Below are positions 23,401-30,491 of a stretch of DNA of 64,000 nt, piece by piece. This stretch comes from an uncultured Roseateles sp. (GTDB lineage: Bacteria; Pseudomonadota; Gammaproteobacteria; Burkholderiales; Burkholderiaceae_C), in contig NZ_OY729424.1 in the NCBI RefSeq assembly GCF_963422335.1, positions 4,464,001 to 4,528,000 on the forward strand. The letters are read 5' to 3'. Below the pieces are notes generated by a model that saw only the letters and a program-made list of their open reading frames with translations, searched no databases and was not told the DNA's origin. A program made the translations under genes and the position numbers. The stretch's first letter is position 1. Each line of letters begins with the position of its first letter.

Positions 23401-26400
23401 CTGACCACCGACCAGCTGAAGGGCTTCAGCACCGACGACGTCGTCGCCCTGAGCACGGCCCAGGTGTCCTCGATCTCGACGGCCCAGATCGCCAACTTCT
23501 CGACCGACCAGGTCAAGGCGATGGAGACCCAGGACGTTCGCGCCCTGTCCACCAACGCCCTGCGGGCCATGGACTCGGCCCAGCTGGATGCGCTGACCTC
23601 CGACCAGCTCGGCGCGCTGACCAGCGGCCAGGTGGCCTCGCTGACGACGGCTCAGCTGTCGGGCCTGGGCACGACCGACCTGAACGCCCTCACCAGCAGC
23701 CAGTTCGCGGCCATGACCACGGCGCAGGTCGCCAATCTGACCACCAACCAGATCAAGTCGCTGACCACGGACGACCTGAACGCCCTGGGCACCGGCCAGT
23801 TCGCTGCCATGAGCTCCGACCAGGTGGCGGCACTGACGACCAGTCAGGTGTCCCTGCTGGAGACCAACGACCTGCGCGCGCTGACGACCAATGCGCTGCG
23901 GGCCCTGAGTTCCGACCAGATCAAGGCCCTGACCACGGCCGAGATCAGCGCGCTGACGACGGCGCAGATCGCCGCTCTGAGCACCGCACCGGTCGACCAG
24001 TTCAAGGGTCTGAGCACCGACGCCATAGTCGCCATGGGTACGGCACAGATTGCCTCGCTGACCTCCGGTCAGGTGGGCAATCTGTCCACCGACCAGATCA
24101 AGGCCATCGAGACGCAGGATCTGCGCGCCCTGTCCACCGCCGCCCTGCGGGCCCTGGACTCGGCACAGCTTGATGCGCTGACCTCCGACCAGCTCGGCGC
24201 GCTGACGACGACGCAGATTGCTTCGCTGAGCACGGCCCAGCTGTCGGGCCTGGGCACGACCGACCTGAACGCGCTGACGTCCAGCCAGTTCGTGGCCATG
24301 ACCACGGCCCAGGTCGCCAACCTGACCACCAACCAGATCAAGTCGCTGACCACGGACGACCTGAACGCGCTGGGCACCGGCCAGTTCGCCTCGCTGAGTT
24401 CCGACCAGGCCTCGGCCTTGACGACCAGCCAGGTCTCGCTGCTCGAAACCCAGGACCTGCGCGCCCTGTCGACGGCCGCCTTCAAGGCACTGAGCTCCGA
24501 CCAGATCAAGGCGCTGACCACCGCCGAAGTGGCCGCGCTGACGACCGGTCAGGTCAATGCCCTGACCACCGGCCAGCTGAAAGGCTTCACCACTGACGAT
24601 GTGGTGGCGCTGACCAGCGCCCAGGTGTCGGCCATCACCTCCGATCAGGTCGGCAATTTCTCGACCGACCAGATCAAGGCGATGGAGACCCAGGATATCC
24701 GGGCCTTGGCGACCAGCGCACTGCGCGCGCTGGACTCGGCACAGCTGGATGCACTGTCCTCCGACCAGCTTGGTGCGCTGACCACGACACAGGTGTCGGC
24801 ACTGACCACGGCACAGCTGGCGGGCCTGGGCACCACCGACCTGAATGCCCTGACCAGCGGCCAGTTCGCGGCGCTGACCACGGTCCAGGTGGCGAATCTG
24901 ACCACCGATCAGATCAAGTCGCTGACCACGGACGATCTGAATGCGCTGGGAGCCGGCCAGTTCGGCGCACTGACCACCGACCAGGTCGTGGCGCTGACCA
25001 CCTCGCAGATCTCGCTGCTGGAGACCAACGATCTGCGCGCCCTGTCCACCAACGCCATCCGTGCGCTGAGCTCCGACCAGGTGCATGCGCTGGCCACGGC
25101 CGAGGTGGCGGCGCTGACCACAGGTCAGATCACCGCACTGAGCACCGCGCAGATGGTGGGCTTGAGTACCGACCAGGTGGTCGCGCTGGGTACAGCCCAG
25201 GTGGCGGCCCTGTCGTCGACGCAAATCGGCGACTGGTCGACCGACCAGATCAAGGCGTTGGAGACCCAGGATCTGCGCGCCATGTCCACTGCCGCCCTGC
25301 GCGCGCTGGACTCGGCCCAGCTCGATGCACTGACCAGCGATCAGCTGGTGGCACTGACCACGACGCAGATCGCGGCCCTCGCCACCGACCAGATCAACTC
25401 GCTGGGCACGATAGACCTGAACGCGTTCACGACGAATCAGTTTGCCGCCTTCGGTAGCGCCCAGATTGCGGGCCTGTCGACGTCGCAGATCCATTCGCTG
25501 GAAACCGCCGACCTGAATGCCCTGGGCACCCAGCAGTTCGGAGCCTTCAGCGCGACCCAGGTGGCGGGCATCTCGACCACCCAGATCTCGCTGCTGGAAA
25601 CCCAGGACCTGAAGGCCCTCAGCTCATCGGCCTTCCAGGCGCTGAGCTCTGACCAGCTCGCGGCCCTGACCACCGACGAGATCACCTCGCTGGCGGCCAA
25701 GGTGGCGACGCTGACGACCGCCCAGCTGGCGGGCCTAGCCACCGACGATCTGAACGCGATGACCAACAGTCAGTTCTCGGTGCTGACAACGGACCAGATC
25801 TCGCATCTGACGACCAATCAGATCGCGCATCTGCAAACCGTGGACCTGACGGCCCTGGGATCGAACAGCATCGGCGCACTGACCACCGACCAGTGGGTGG
25901 CCATCACCACCGACCAGTTCAAGTCGATGACCAATGCCCAGATCACGGCCATGACGACGGCGCAGGCCCACGCCTTGACCACCGATCAGATCGTGGCCTT
26001 CACCACCGACCAGATCTCGGCGCTTGAAACGCGGGACATCGCAGCGATGAGCATGACCCAGGTCGCCGCCTTCGAGGACCCCGACATCCAGGCCATGAAC
26101 GGGCCGCAGCTGGCTGCCTACTTCTCGGTCGGCGTGTCGCCCATCGTGCTCGACCTGGACGGCAACGGGGTGCACACCACCAGCGCCGCACAGGGCGTGA
26201 ACTTCGACCTGACGGGCACCGGCGACAAGGGCAAGTTCGGCTGGACCTCGGCCGGCGACGGTTTGCTGGTCATGGACCGCAACCATGACGGCCTGATCAA
26301 CGACGGACGCGAGCTGTTCGGATCGGGCACCCGCCTGGCCGATGGCAAGCATGCGGCGAACGGCTATGTGGCAATGGCCCAGGAAGACAGCAACCACGAT

Positions 26401-26853
26401 GGCAAGCTCAATGCGCTTGATGCCAACTTCAAGGATCTGCGCATCTGGGTCGACGCCAACCACGACGGCGTCACGGAACAGGGCGAGTTGAAGTTGCTGT
26501 CCGACTACAACATCGTCGAGCTGAACCTGAATGCCGCCAAGGGCAGCACGGTCGACAACGGCAATGTGCTGGGCCTGGTGTCGAGCTACACGACGGCAGA
26601 CGGCGCCAAGCACGATATGGCCGACGTCTGGTTCAGCCGGGACAAAGCCAGCGGCGACGCTGCGGCAACGCCGCCACCGGCGACCGACGTGAAGCTGTCG
26701 GACCTGCTGGCGCCGCCCAGCGCCGACGTGCTGCACGGTGGCACCAGCCCGACCAGCAGCCAGGCGTCGCCGCCGGTCCACGTCACCGAGCACTGGCATC
26801 TGTTGCAGCGCAAGCTTGACGATGAGGACAACAAGAACCTGCCGCTGATCTGA
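14443..26853 (+). CDS. Giant octapeptide-repeat secreted protein, main part with C-terminal Ca-binding domain
   Basis: The 4,136-codon frame has no ribosome site at its first ATG and continues the array of the preceding fragment. Residues 1 to about 3,890 are octads grouped in 24-octad units of 192 residues (576 bases), or 195 residues where one octad is extended to ALTTAPVDQFK. Octads 6 and 20 of nearly every unit begin with Asn, giving NLT and NFS/NLS sequons. From about residue 3,898 there is a C-terminal domain with EF-hand-like loops (DLDGNGV, DRNHDGLIND, DSNHDGKLNALD, DANHDGVTEQGE) and FGWTSAGDGLLVMDRN and ELFGSG. I associate this domain with very large type I secreted proteins. No RTX nonapeptides are present. 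A LapBCE-like exporter lies at 44068-49079. Function is probably structural or adhesive at the cell surface; this is inference. Confidence 0.85.
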   Translation: MTTGQVANLTTNQIKSLTTDDLNALGTGQFAALTSDQAAALTTSQVSLLETNDLRALSTAAFKALSSDQIKALSTAEVAGLTTGQVNALTTDQLKGFSTDDVVALGTAQVSSITSAQIANFSTDQIKAIETLDVRALSTNALRALDSAQLDALTSDQLGALTSGQVASLTTAQLSGLGTTDLNALTSSQFAAMTTAQVANLTTDQIKSLTTDDLNALGTGQFAALSTAQAAALTTSQVSLLETNDLRSLSTAAFKALSSDQIKALTTAEVAGLTTGQVNALTTDQLKGFSTDDVVALSTAQVSSITSAQIANFSTDQIKAIETADLRALSTAALRALDSAQLDALTSDQLGALTSAQVASLTTAQLSGLGTTDLNALTSGQFAAMTTAQVANLTTNQIKSLTTDDLNALGTGQFAALSSDQAAALTTSQVSLLETNDLRALTTNALRALSSDQIKALTTAEVAALTTAQVAALSTAPVDQFKGLSTDAIVALTSAQVAAITSGQIGNLSTDQVKAFETADLRALSTAALRALDSAQLDALTSDQLAALTSAQVSSLTTAQLSGLGTTDLNALTSSQFAAMTTGQVANLTTNQIKSLTTDDLNALGTGQFAALSSDQAAALTTSQVSLLETNDLRSLSTAAFKALSSDQIKALTTAEVAGLTTGQVNALTTDQLKGFSTDDVVALSTAQVSSITSAQIANFSTDQIKAIETADLRALSTAALRALDSAQLDALTSDQLGALTTAQVASLTTAQLSGLGTTDLNALTSGQFAAMTTAQVANLTTDQIKSLTTDDLNALGTGQFAALSTAQAAALTTSQVSLLETNDLRSLSTAAFKALSSDQIKALTTAEVAGLTTGQVNALTTDQLKGFTTDDVVALGTAQVASITSAQIANFSTDQIKAIETADLRALSTAALRALDSAQLDALTSDQLGALTTAQVASLTTAQLSGLGTTDLNALTSGQFAAMTTAQVANLTTNQIKSLTTDDLNALGTGQFAALSSDQAAALTTSQVSLLETNDLRALTTNALRALSSDQIKALTTAEISSLTTAQIAALTTAPVDQFKGLSTDAIVALTTAQVAAITSGQVGNLSTDQVKAIETVDLRALSTAALRALDSAQLDALTSDQLGALTTAQVASLTTAQLSGLGTTDLNALISGQFAAMTTAQVANLTTDQIKSLTTDDLNALGTGQFAALSTAQAAALTTSQVSLLETNDLRSLSTAAFKALSSDQIKALTTAEVAGLTTGQVNALTTDQLKGFSTDDVVALGTAQVSSITSAQIANFSTDQIKAIETLDIRALSTNALRALDSAQLDALTSDQLGALTTAQVASLTTAQLSGLGTTDLNALTSGQFAAMTTAQVANLTTDQIKSLTTDDLNALGTGQFAALSTAQAAALTTSQVSLLETNDLRSLSTAAFKALSSDQIKALTTAEVAGLTTGQVNALTTDQLKGFSTDDVVALGTAQVSSITSAQIANFSTDQIKAIETLDIRALSTNALRALDSAQLDALTSDQLGALTTAQVASLTTAQLSGLGTTDLNALTSAQFAAMTTAQVANLTTDQIKSLTTDDLNALGTGQFASLGTAQVAALTTSQVSLLETQDLRAVTTNALRALSSDQIKALTTAEISSLTTAQIAALTTAPVDQFKGLSTDAIVALGTAQIAAITSGQIGNLSTDQVKAIETIDIRALSTAALRALDSAQLDALTSDQLGALTSGQVASLTTAQLSGLGTTDLNALTSSQFAAMTTAQVANLTTNQIKSLTTDDLNALGTGQFASLSSDQAAALTTSQVSLLETNDLRALSTAAFKALSSDQIKALTTAEVAGLTTGQVNALTTDQLKGFSTDDVVALSTAQVSSISTAQIANFSTDQIKAIETADLRALSTNALRTLDSAQLDALTSDQLGALTSGQVASLTTAQLSGLGTTDLNALTSSQFAAMTTAQVANLTTDQIKSLTTDDLNALGTGQFAALSTAQAAALTTSQVSLLETNDLRSLTTNALRALSSDQIKALTTAEVAALTTGQIAALTTAPVDQFKGLGTDAIVALGTAQIASLTSGQVANLSTDQIKAIETQDLRALSTAALRALDSAQLDALTSDQLGALTSGQVASLTTAQLSGLGTTDLNALTSSQFAAMTTAQVANLTTNQIKSLTTDDLNALGTGQFASLSSDQAAALTTSQVSLLETNDLRALSTAAFKALSSDQIKALTTAEVAGLTTGQVNALTTDQLKGFSTDDVVALSTAQVSSISTAQIANFSTDQVKAMETQDVRALSTNALRAMDSAQLDALTSDQLGALTSGQVASLTTAQLSGLGTTDLNALTSSQFAAMTTAQVANLTTNQIKSLTTDDLNALGTGQFAAMSSDQVAALTTSQVSLLETNDLRALTTNALRALSSDQIKALTTAEVAALTTGQIAALTTAPVDQFKGLGTDAIVALSTAQIASLTSGQVANLSTDQIKAIETQDLRALSTAALRALDSAQLDALTSDQLGALTSGQVASLTTAQLSGLGTTDLNALTSSQFAAMTTAQVANLTTNQIKSLTTDDLNALGTGQFASLSSDQAAALTTSQVSLLETNDLRALSTAAFKALSSDQIKALTTAEVAGLTTGQVNALTTDQLKGFSTDDVVALSTAQVSSISTAQIANFSTDQVKAMETQDVRALSTNALRAMDSAQLDALTSDQLGALTSGQVASLTTAQLSGLGTTDLNALTSSQFAAMTTAQVANLTTNQIKSLTTDDLNALGTGQFAAMSSDQVAALTTSQVSLLETNDLRALTTNALRALSSDQIKALTTAEISALTTAQIAALSTAPVDQFKGLSTDAIVAMGTAQIASLTSGQVGNLSTDQIKAIETQDLRALSTAALRALDSAQLDALTSDQLGALTSAQVVSLSTAQLSGLGTTDLNALTSSQFAVLSTAQVANLTTNQIKSLTTDDLNALGTGQFASLSSDQAAALTTSQVSLLETNDLRALSTAAFKALSSDQIKALTTAEVAGLTTGQVNALTTDQLKGFSTDDVVALSTAQVSSISTAQIANFSTDQVKAMETQDVRALSTNALRAMDSAQLDALTSDQLGALTSGQVASLTTAQLSGLGTTDLNALTSSQFAAMTTAQVANLTTNQIKSLTTDDLNALGTGQFAAMSSDQVAALTTSQVSLLETNDLRALTTNALRALSSDQIKALTTAEISALTTAQIAALSTAPVDQFKGLSTDAIVAMGTAQIASLTSGQVGNLSTDQIKAIETQDLRALSTAALRALDSAQLDALTSDQLGALTTTQIASLSTAQLSGLGTTDLNALTSSQFVAMTTAQVANLTTNQIKSLTTDDLNALGTGQFASLSSDQASALTTSQVSLLETQDLRALSTAAFKALSSDQIKALTTAEVAALTTGQVNALTTGQLKGFTTDDVVALTSAQVSAITSDQVGNFSTDQIKAMETQDIRALATSALRALDSAQLDALSSDQLGALTTTQVSALTTAQLAGLGTTDLNALTSGQFAALTTVQVANLTTDQIKSLTTDDLNALGAGQFGALTTDQVVALTTSQISLLETNDLRALSTNAIRALSSDQVHALATAEVAALTTGQITALSTAQMVGLSTDQVVALGTAQVAALSSTQIGDWSTDQIKALETQDLRAMSTAALRALDSAQLDALTSDQLVALTTTQIAALATDQINSLGTIDLNAFTTNQFAAFGSAQIAGLSTSQIHSLETADLNALGTQQFGAFSATQVAGISTTQISLLETQDLKALSSSAFQALSSDQLAALTTDEITSLAAKVATLTTAQLAGLATDDLNAMTNSQFSVLTTDQISHLTTNQIAHLQTVDLTALGSNSIGALTTDQWVAITTDQFKSMTNAQITAMTTAQAHALTTDQIVAFTTDQISALETRDIAAMSMTQVAAFEDPDIQAMNGPQLAAYFSVGVSPIVLDLDGNGVHTTSAAQGVNFDLTGTGDKGKFGWTSAGDGLLVMDRNHDGLINDGRELFGSGTRLADGKHAANGYVAMAQEDSNHDGKLNALDANFKDLRIWVDANHDGVTEQGELKLLSDYNIVELNLNAAKGSTVDNGNVLGLVSSYTTADGAKHDMADVWFSRDKASGDAAATPPPATDVKLSDLLAPPSADVLHGGTSPTSSQASPPVHVTEHWHLLQRKLDDEDNKNLPLI
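14491..19701 (+). repeat. Three 1,737-base higher-order blocks (unit pattern A-A-B)
   Basis: Using SLTTDDLN as anchor, its codons begin at 14491, 15067, 15643, 16228, 16804, 17380, 17965, 18541, 19117 and 19702. The steps are 576, 576, 585 repeated three times. A units carry GLTTGQVN-ALTTDQLK-GFSTDDVV in the middle. B units carry the eleven-residue octad variant ending APVDQFK, then GLSTDAIV. Confidence 0.85.
19702..24345 (+). repeat. Four 1,161-base higher-order blocks (unit pattern A-B)
   Basis: The same anchor recurs at 19702, 20278, 20863, 21439, 22024, 22600, 23185, 23761 and 24346: steps of 576 and 585, hence 1,161-base dimers. Stretches 1,161 bases apart (for example 21066-21248, 22227-22409 and 23388-23570) encode identical residues even in the antisense frame, so these copies are very recent or actively homogenised. 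Confidence 0.85.
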
Positions 26854-26891
26854 TGAGCGTCGCCGGGCCCAGGCCCGGTCCGCCCCTGGGT

Positions 26892-26927
26892 CGCCGGCCC
26901 GTTGCCGTCAAAGGCGGCGGGCCGGCG
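26892..26927 (+). terminator. GC-rich hairpin after the giant repeat gene
   Basis: CGCCGGCCCG (26892-26901) pairs perfectly with CGGGCCGGCG (26918-26927), followed by TTT. The loop can add a GCC/GGC pairing. It is positioned 38 bases after the stop and before the paralogous gene. The T-run is short, so termination may be partial and leave the two genes co-transcribed to some extent. Confidence 0.5.
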
Positions 26928-27074
26928 TTTCAACAAGCCCGGCAGGCAGCACAAGGCCATGGAATCGATGCACAGGCAAGAGCGTCACGCAGCTTCTTCA
27001 GGCTCGAACGGCAGCAATGGCGGCCGGGCCCGACCATGCGCCTCGACCGCTGAAGCCTTGCCGGGGAGGTGGCG

Positions 27075-30000
27075 ATGCTAGGCTGGCTCAGCAAACGGCT
27101 GCTGACGCTGTTCAATGCCGCGCCGCAGCCCGACCCCCTGGCGATCAGCGATGCCGACGCGGCCGCGCTGAGCTCGGCGCAGATTGCCGCCATGAGCACG
27201 GCGGCGCTGAATGCCTTGACCTCGCTGCAGTTCTCGGCCCTCACCAGCGCCCAGGTGCCGGGCTTGACGACCGAGCAGATGGCCGCGCTGCAGACTCAGG
27301 ATCTGGCGGCCTTGAGCACGGCCAATCTGCGCTCGCTGTCCACCGCCCACATCAACGCCATCAATGACGCCAGCATGGTCGCGCTGGGCACGGCCCAGGT
27401 CGCGGCGCTGAGCAGCACGCAGATCAGCAAGCTTGGCACGGCCGACCTCAACGCCTTGAGCCCCGGCCAGTTCGCGGCCCTGGCCAGCGCCCAGGCTGCG
27501 GCCCTCACGACGACGCAGTTCAGCCGCCTGCAGACCGCCGATCTGGCCGCCCTGCGCACCGATGCCGTCGCCGCCCTGGGCACCGGCCAGCTCGCCGCCC
27601 TGAGCAGCAGCCAGGCAATGGCGCTGAGCGGCGCCCAGCTGGCGGCGCTCAGCACCCAGGCGCTGAATGCCCTGGGCACGGCCCAGTTCGCCGCGCTGTC
27701 CAGCGCCCAGGTGGCGGCGCTGACAACCAACCAGGTCCGCGCGCTGCAAACGGCCGACCTGGCCTCGCTCAGCACCGCGGCCCTGCACGGCCTGGGCAGC
27801 CAGTCGATCGGCGCACTGAGCACCGGAGAAGTCGCGGCCCTGCTCAGCGAGCAGCTGGCAGCCCTCAGTACCGGGCAACTGGCGGCCTTCAGTTCCGTCC
27901 AGCTGGGCGCGATCGAAACACGCGACATCGCCGCCCTGACCGGTCCGGCCCTGCGCTCGCTGCAGCCCGAGCAGCTGATCGGCCTGAAGACCTCGCAGAT
28001 CGCCGCCCTGACCTCCGACCAGCTCAACGGCTTCAGCACACTGCAGCTGGCCGGATTCAGCAGCGCTCAGGTGGCGGCCATCGGCACGGCGCAGATTGGC
28101 GGCATGGGCACCACCCAGCTCGACGCGCTGGACCCCAGCCAGTTCGCCGCGCTGACCACCGCCCAGGTGGGCGCACTGAGTGCCGCTCAGGTCGCCGCGC
28201 TGGAACTGGAAGACCTGGCGGCTCTGAGCACCGGCGCGATCCGTGCGCTCAGCACGGCCGCCATGGCGGCGCTGACGCCCGATGAAATCGGCGCGATGAG
28301 CGCGCGCCAGTTTGCCGCGCTGAGCTCGACCCAGATGGGCGCTCTGAGCTCGCTGCAGATCTCGGCCATCGAGACCCAGGACCTGGGCGCGCTGAGCACC
28401 GCCGCCCTGCGCGCCATGGCGACCGACCAGCTGGGCGGCCTGACGCCCGAGCAGATGGCGGCACTCAGCTCCGCCCAGGTGGGCGCCTTCAGCCCGGCAC
28501 AGATCGCGGCCCTGCGCAGCGAGGTGCTGAACTCGCTCAGCACCCAGCAATTTGCGGCCCTGGCCAGCACCCAGGTGGCGGCCCTGACCTCGAACCAGAT
28601 CATCGCGCTGGAGACCGCCGACCTGGCCGCACTGAGCACCGCGGCGATACGCGGTTTCGGCAGTGCCGTGATCGCGTCGCTGTCGCCAGAGGCGATTGCC
28701 GCGTTCACCACGCGCCAGTTCGCGGCGCTGGCCTCCGGCCAGACGGCGGCCTTCAGCGCCGGGCAGATCGCGGCGATCGAGACGCAGGACCTCAATGCGA
28801 TGTCGACGGCCGCCTTCCGGGCGCTGTCGCCGGCCCAGTTCGACGGCCTCAGCACCCTGCAGCTGAGCGCTCTGAGCACGGCCCAGGTGGCCACCCTGTC
28901 CAGCGCCCAGTTCGGCTCGCTGAGCACCAGCAATCTGAACGCCTTCAGCACTGCCCAGTTCGCCTCGCTGACCAGCACCCAGGTGGCGGGCCTGACGACG
29001 GTGCAGATGCGCGCGCTGGAAACCGCCGATCTGGCCGCCCTGAGCACGCGTGCCATCGCCAGCCTGCCGGTGTCGACGATCACGGTGCTGAGCACCGACG
29101 AGATCGTTGCGCTGACCGCGCGCCAGTTCGGCGCGCTGAGCTCGGCGCAGGCCTCGGCGCTGACCTCGGATCAACTCCATGTCATCGAGAGCCAGGACCT
29201 GGCCGCGCTGACGCCGGCCGCGCTGAGCGCGCTGGCGCCCTCGCAGCTGGCCGGGCTCAGCACGGCCCAGGCCGCGGCGCTGACGCCGGCCCAGGTCTCG
29301 GTGCTCACCACCGCCCAGGTGGCGGGTCTGGGCAGCGACGATCTCAACGCCCTGGGCACGGCCCAGTTCAGGCGATTCAGCACCAGCCACATCGCGGCGC
29401 TGACCACCGACCAGATCAGCCATCTGAGCACCAGCACCGTGGCCATCATGGCCACGGCGCAGATTGCGGCTCTGACCACCGCCCAGGCCCATGCCTTGAG
29501 CACCGATGCCATCCTGGCCTTCAGCACGGCGCAGATTCCCGGCCTGGAGACGGCGGACATCCTGGCCATGAGCAGCAACCAGCTGATGGCGTTTCAGCCC
29601 GAGGACATCAGCGCCATGTCCGGCCCTCAACTGGCCGCCTATCTGCTGGCCACCCCGCTGGTGCTGGATCTGGATGGCAATGGCATCAAGACCTTGTCGG
29701 CCAGCCTGGGCGTGCACTTCGATCTGCACAATATCGGCCAGCTCGGCCGCTTCGGCTGGGTCGGTCCCGGTGACGGCCTGCTGGTGATGGACCGCAACCA
29801 CGACGGCCTGATCAACAACGGTGGAGAACTGTTCGGCAGCGCCACCCGCTTGCCTGATGGCAGCCGCGCCGCCAATGGCTTTGTTGCCCTGGCCCAGGAA
29901 GACAGCAACCACGACGGCAAGATCAATGCCGCCGACGCCCACTTCAAGGACCTGCGCATCTGGGTCGATGCCAACCACAACGGCGTCACCGACGCCGGCG

Positions 30001-30377
30001 AGCTGAAAGCGCTCAGCGACTACCAGATCGTCGAGCTCAGTCTGCATGCCGAAAAAGGCTCGCAAATCGACCAGGGCAATCTGGTCGGCCTGGTGGCAAG
30101 CTACACCACGGCTTCGGGCGAGCACCGTGCATTGGCCGACGTCTGGCTGGCCGGCGCGTCGCCGGACAAGGCGGCCCCCGCCACACCGGCCGCAGCCGAT
30201 GCCGCGGCGGCGCCGTCGCTGACCGATCTGCTGGCTCCGCCAGCGGGCGCCCTGCTGGGCGGCGCCGTGCCCGCCGAGCCCAGCCAACCACACGCGCCGA
30301 CGATGGCCGTGCTGCCGGTCTTCGGCCACGGCTTGCTGCACGGCGAGCACGACAACCGGCTGACGGCCCTGCTCTAG
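27075..30377 (+). CDS. Second octapeptide-repeat secreted protein (diverged paralogue)
   Basis: The 1,100-residue product has the same plan as the giant neighbour. After a short N-terminus (MLGWLSKRLLTLFNAAPQP) about 105 octads follow (such as ALSSAQIA, AMSTAALN, ALTSDQLN), then from about residue 860 the same EF-hand-like domain (VLDLDGNGIKT, DRNHDGLINNGGELFG, DSNHDGKINAAD, DANHNGVTDAGE). The octads are much more varied, show no long-range unit structure and lack the N-L-T/N-F-S sequons of the large protein. The ATG at 27075 follows GGGGAGGT with optimal spacing, which decides against a GTG two codons upstream. It is probably exported by the same type I system; it may be a minor subunit, an anchor or an older copy. 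Confidence 0.85.
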   Translation: MLGWLSKRLLTLFNAAPQPDPLAISDADAAALSSAQIAAMSTAALNALTSLQFSALTSAQVPGLTTEQMAALQTQDLAALSTANLRSLSTAHINAINDASMVALGTAQVAALSSTQISKLGTADLNALSPGQFAALASAQAAALTTTQFSRLQTADLAALRTDAVAALGTGQLAALSSSQAMALSGAQLAALSTQALNALGTAQFAALSSAQVAALTTNQVRALQTADLASLSTAALHGLGSQSIGALSTGEVAALLSEQLAALSTGQLAAFSSVQLGAIETRDIAALTGPALRSLQPEQLIGLKTSQIAALTSDQLNGFSTLQLAGFSSAQVAAIGTAQIGGMGTTQLDALDPSQFAALTTAQVGALSAAQVAALELEDLAALSTGAIRALSTAAMAALTPDEIGAMSARQFAALSSTQMGALSSLQISAIETQDLGALSTAALRAMATDQLGGLTPEQMAALSSAQVGAFSPAQIAALRSEVLNSLSTQQFAALASTQVAALTSNQIIALETADLAALSTAAIRGFGSAVIASLSPEAIAAFTTRQFAALASGQTAAFSAGQIAAIETQDLNAMSTAAFRALSPAQFDGLSTLQLSALSTAQVATLSSAQFGSLSTSNLNAFSTAQFASLTSTQVAGLTTVQMRALETADLAALSTRAIASLPVSTITVLSTDEIVALTARQFGALSSAQASALTSDQLHVIESQDLAALTPAALSALAPSQLAGLSTAQAAALTPAQVSVLTTAQVAGLGSDDLNALGTAQFRRFSTSHIAALTTDQISHLSTSTVAIMATAQIAALTTAQAHALSTDAILAFSTAQIPGLETADILAMSSNQLMAFQPEDISAMSGPQLAAYLLATPLVLDLDGNGIKTLSASLGVHFDLHNIGQLGRFGWVGPGDGLLVMDRNHDGLINNGGELFGSATRLPDGSRAANGFVALAQEDSNHDGKINAADAHFKDLRIWVDANHNGVTDAGELKALSDYQIVELSLHAEKGSQIDQGNLVGLVASYTTASGEHRALADVWLAGASPDKAAPATPAAADAAAAPSLTDLLAPPAGALLGGAVPAEPSQPHAPTMAVLPVFGHGLLHGEHDNRLTALL

Positions 30378-30417
30378 CCTGTCTCTGGCACCCCGCTATT
30401 GGGGTCCATATTCCCGC

Positions 30418-30433
30418 CAATTCGGCCGAATTG
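30418..30433. promoter_or_regulatory. 16-bp perfect palindrome CAATTCGGCCGAATTG
   Basis: It lies between the second repeat gene and the methyltransferase gene, 58 bases before the latter's ATG. A dyad of this size in a promoter position is a reasonable operator candidate. It is preceded by ATTGGGGTC (30398-30406), which shares its core with the palindromic repeat in meaB. No regulator can be named. Confidence 0.35.
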
Positions 30434-30491
30434 CCGCGCGGGGCCTATGCCAGAATCGCCTGCATTCGATGGAAAGAGGCGAAGGAAGACC

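Larger units (their letters stand above)
12066..26130 (+). repeat. 24-base (8-residue) tandem repeat array, about 580 octads
   Basis: Reading in frame, Leu/Ile/Phe at octad position 2, Ser/Thr at 3 and 4, Gln/Asp/Glu at 6 and an aliphatic at 7 recur every 24 bases across about 14 kb. The array is nested: octads form 24-octad units, and units form dimer or trimer blocks. Divergent octads sit at both ends (before about 12400 and after about 24950), which is typical of arrays homogenised from the middle. Confidence 0.9.

Noticed and set aside
18931..25494. A 2,187-codon antisense open frame (also 14200-16890, 896 codons) rich in Gly, Arg and Gln
   Set aside because: It mirrors the 24-base periodicity of the sense gene: a repeat without stop codons in one antisense frame stays open for as long as the repeat is regular. 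It has no ribosome site and breaks where the sense array diverges.
12066..26130. Resemblance of LTTDQV-type octads to TAL-effector repeats (LTPDQVVAIAS)
   Set aside because: The period is 8, not 33-35, there is no variable di-residue, no Pro at the helix start and no type III signal. Only the helix-start motif is shared.
12066..30377. RTX toxin/haemolysin or CRISPR-like array
   Set aside because: No GGxGxDxxx nonapeptides occur. The repeats are in frame, contiguous and translated, without spacers.
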